A program made the position numbers and the translations under genes. The notes under the pieces are model-generated. The model had not been told where the DNA came from. It was given only the letters and a program-made list of their open reading frames with translations, and did not search any database. From positions 62,001 to 126,000 of the forward strand of contig JADJLB010000002.1 in the NCBI GenBank assembly GCA_016705685.1: a DNA stretch of 64,000 nt, read 5' to 3'. Below, piece after piece: positions 63,196 to 64,000 of the stretch (the stretch's first letter is position 1; every line of letters begins with the position of its first letter). This DNA comes from Propionivibrio sp. GTDB taxonomy: Bacteria > Pseudomonadota > Gammaproteobacteria > Burkholderiales > Rhodocyclaceae.

Positions 63196-63873
63196 ATGAC
63201 AACAGTGCAAGCAAGCAATGCCGCCAGCGATCCGTTTGCGGCGATCAATTCGACCGTTAAGAGCGGTGCAACGGGTCCAACCGCCGAAGATCCGCAGGAT
63301 CGCTTCCTCAAACTGTTGGTCACGCAACTGAAAAATCAGGATCCTCTGAATCCTTTGGACAACGCCCAAATGACCAGCCAGCTGGCACAGATGAGTACCG
63401 TTTCGGGTATTGAAAAGCTCAATACAACGCTCGGTTCGCTGGTCGACAGCTTCGGCAACAGCCAGTCCATGCAGGCCGCAGGTTTGATCGGGAAGAGCGT
63501 ACTGACGCCAGGTAGCCAACTGTCCTTGACGGCAGGTGTCGCCTATGGCGGCGTCAATCTGACCGCCGCCGCCGATAAAGTCAAATTGAATATCTTGAAT
63601 TCAGCGGGGCAAGTCGTACAGACGCAGGATCTGGGTGCGCGCGATGCCGGCGTTTTCAATTTTGCCTGGGACGGGATGACTGATGCGGACACCAAAGCGC
63701 CCGACGGCAAATACACCTTTTCCGTTGAAGCGACTCAGGGCGCAAATAAAGTAGCCGCCGAAGCTTTGCAGATTGGCACAGTTTCTGCTCTTGTAAGGAC
63801 GAACAGCGGATTCTTGCTGGATCTCGGGGCTGGCGGAACCGTCGATTTCAAGGGCGTTCAACAGATACTCTAA
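63196..63873 (+). CDS. flgD: Flagellar hook assembly protein FlgD
   Basis: Hook cap protein, 225 aa. The N-terminal FLKLLVTQLKNQDPLNPLDNAQMTSQLAQMSTV is the FlgD signature; the Ig/Tudor-like core follows (NFAWDGMTDADTKAPDGKYTFSVEA). It is exported without a Sec signal by the flagellar apparatus. The start ATG has a GAGGAG site. Confidence 0.96.
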   Translation: MTTVQASNAASDPFAAINSTVKSGATGPTAEDPQDRFLKLLVTQLKNQDPLNPLDNAQMTSQLAQMSTVSGIEKLNTTLGSLVDSFGNSQSMQAAGLIGKSVLTPGSQLSLTAGVAYGGVNLTAAADKVKLNILNSAGQVVQTQDLGARDAGVFNFAWDGMTDADTKAPDGKYTFSVEATQGANKVAAEALQIGTVSALVRTNSGFLLDLGAGGTVDFKGVQQIL

Positions 63874-63888
63874 GGATAGGGGAAACAT

Positions 63889-64000
63889 ATGTCATTCCAA
63901 CAGGCTTTGAGCGGTCTTAACTCATCTTCCAAAGCGCTGGACGTCCTCGGCAACAACATTGCCAATGCCAATACCGTAGGCTTCAAGTCGGCCGAAGTGC
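63889..64000 (+). CDS. flgE: Flagellar hook protein FlgE, 3' end beyond window
   Basis: Only the first 37 residues are visible: MSFQQALSGLNSSSKALDVL followed by GNNIANANTVGFKSAEV, the conserved N-terminal motif of hook proteins. An AGGGGAAAC ribosome site precedes the ATG. The gene continues past the edge. Confidence 0.93.
   Translation, partial: MSFQQALSGLNSSSKALDVLGNNIANANTVGFKSAEV

Overview
The window is GC-rich, gene-dense DNA from a betaproteobacterial chromosome. It most resembles a denitrifying, flagellated member of the Rhodocyclaceae/Rhodocyclales. The pointers are a cytochrome cd1 nitrite reductase behind a perfect FNR/Dnr-type box, a glnA-glnL-glnG nitrogen-control block with a sigma-54 promoter, a CheV/CheZ chemotaxis cluster, and the flhBAFG-fliA flagellar order. 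Lineage is inferred from gene content and protein style only.

Layout. (1) 1-8.8 kb: housekeeping genes prs, rplY, pth, ychF, then nirS (minus), gluQ, an EEP-family phosphodiesterase, nadA and a rhodanese. (2) 9-15.4 kb: nitrogen control (glnA, a small DUF4124 gene, glnL, glnG), then birA and coaX. (3) 15.4-29 kb: the most unusual part. A membrane/polyamine operon (DUF350, SPFH, double zinc-ribbon/DUF4178, a 48-aa peptide, membrane aminopropyltransferase) is cut from its likely remainder (TAT-type flavin oxidoreductase, now frameshifted, and pyruvoyl AdoMet decarboxylase speH). Between them lie a gene-poor scar, a PIN toxin/Phd-like antitoxin pair and a four-gene minus-strand operon: TPR/zinc-ribbon membrane protein, MurG-like glycosyltransferase and two radical SAM proteins. 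That operon sits between two direct repeats of about 280 bp, each holding the 5' end of the antitoxin gene and the region up to the start of the flavin oxidoreductase gene.

(4) 29-43.6 kb: accessory and household genes. These are a VOC protein, CBS protein, ArsC-like reductase, hydrolases, cupin, SDR, methyltransferase, pbpC, an IS200-type remnant ending at a TumE/TumA-like toxin-antitoxin pair, a lipase-like protein, a divergent feoB-like gene facing tonB, and a Nudix hydrolase. (5) 43.8-64 kb: motility. The genes are motAB, cheR, a receiver-less cheB, two tandem cheV genes, cheY, cheZ, cheA, flhB, flhA, flhF, flhG, fliA, a second stator set motCD, flgN/flgM behind a clear sigma-28 promoter, flgA, and flgBCD with the start of flgE at the edge.

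How the parts work together. NirS would make NO from nitrite under low oxygen. GlnL/GlnG sense nitrogen status and act on the glnA promoter. The polyamine operon pairs decarboxylated-AdoMet production with aminopropyl transfer at a membrane that carries SPFH and DUF350 proteins. The motility block supplies two stator pairs, a chemotaxis relay in which CheV may replace CheW locally, and FlhF/FlhG control of flagellar placement. No tRNA, rRNA, CRISPR array or prophage was seen.
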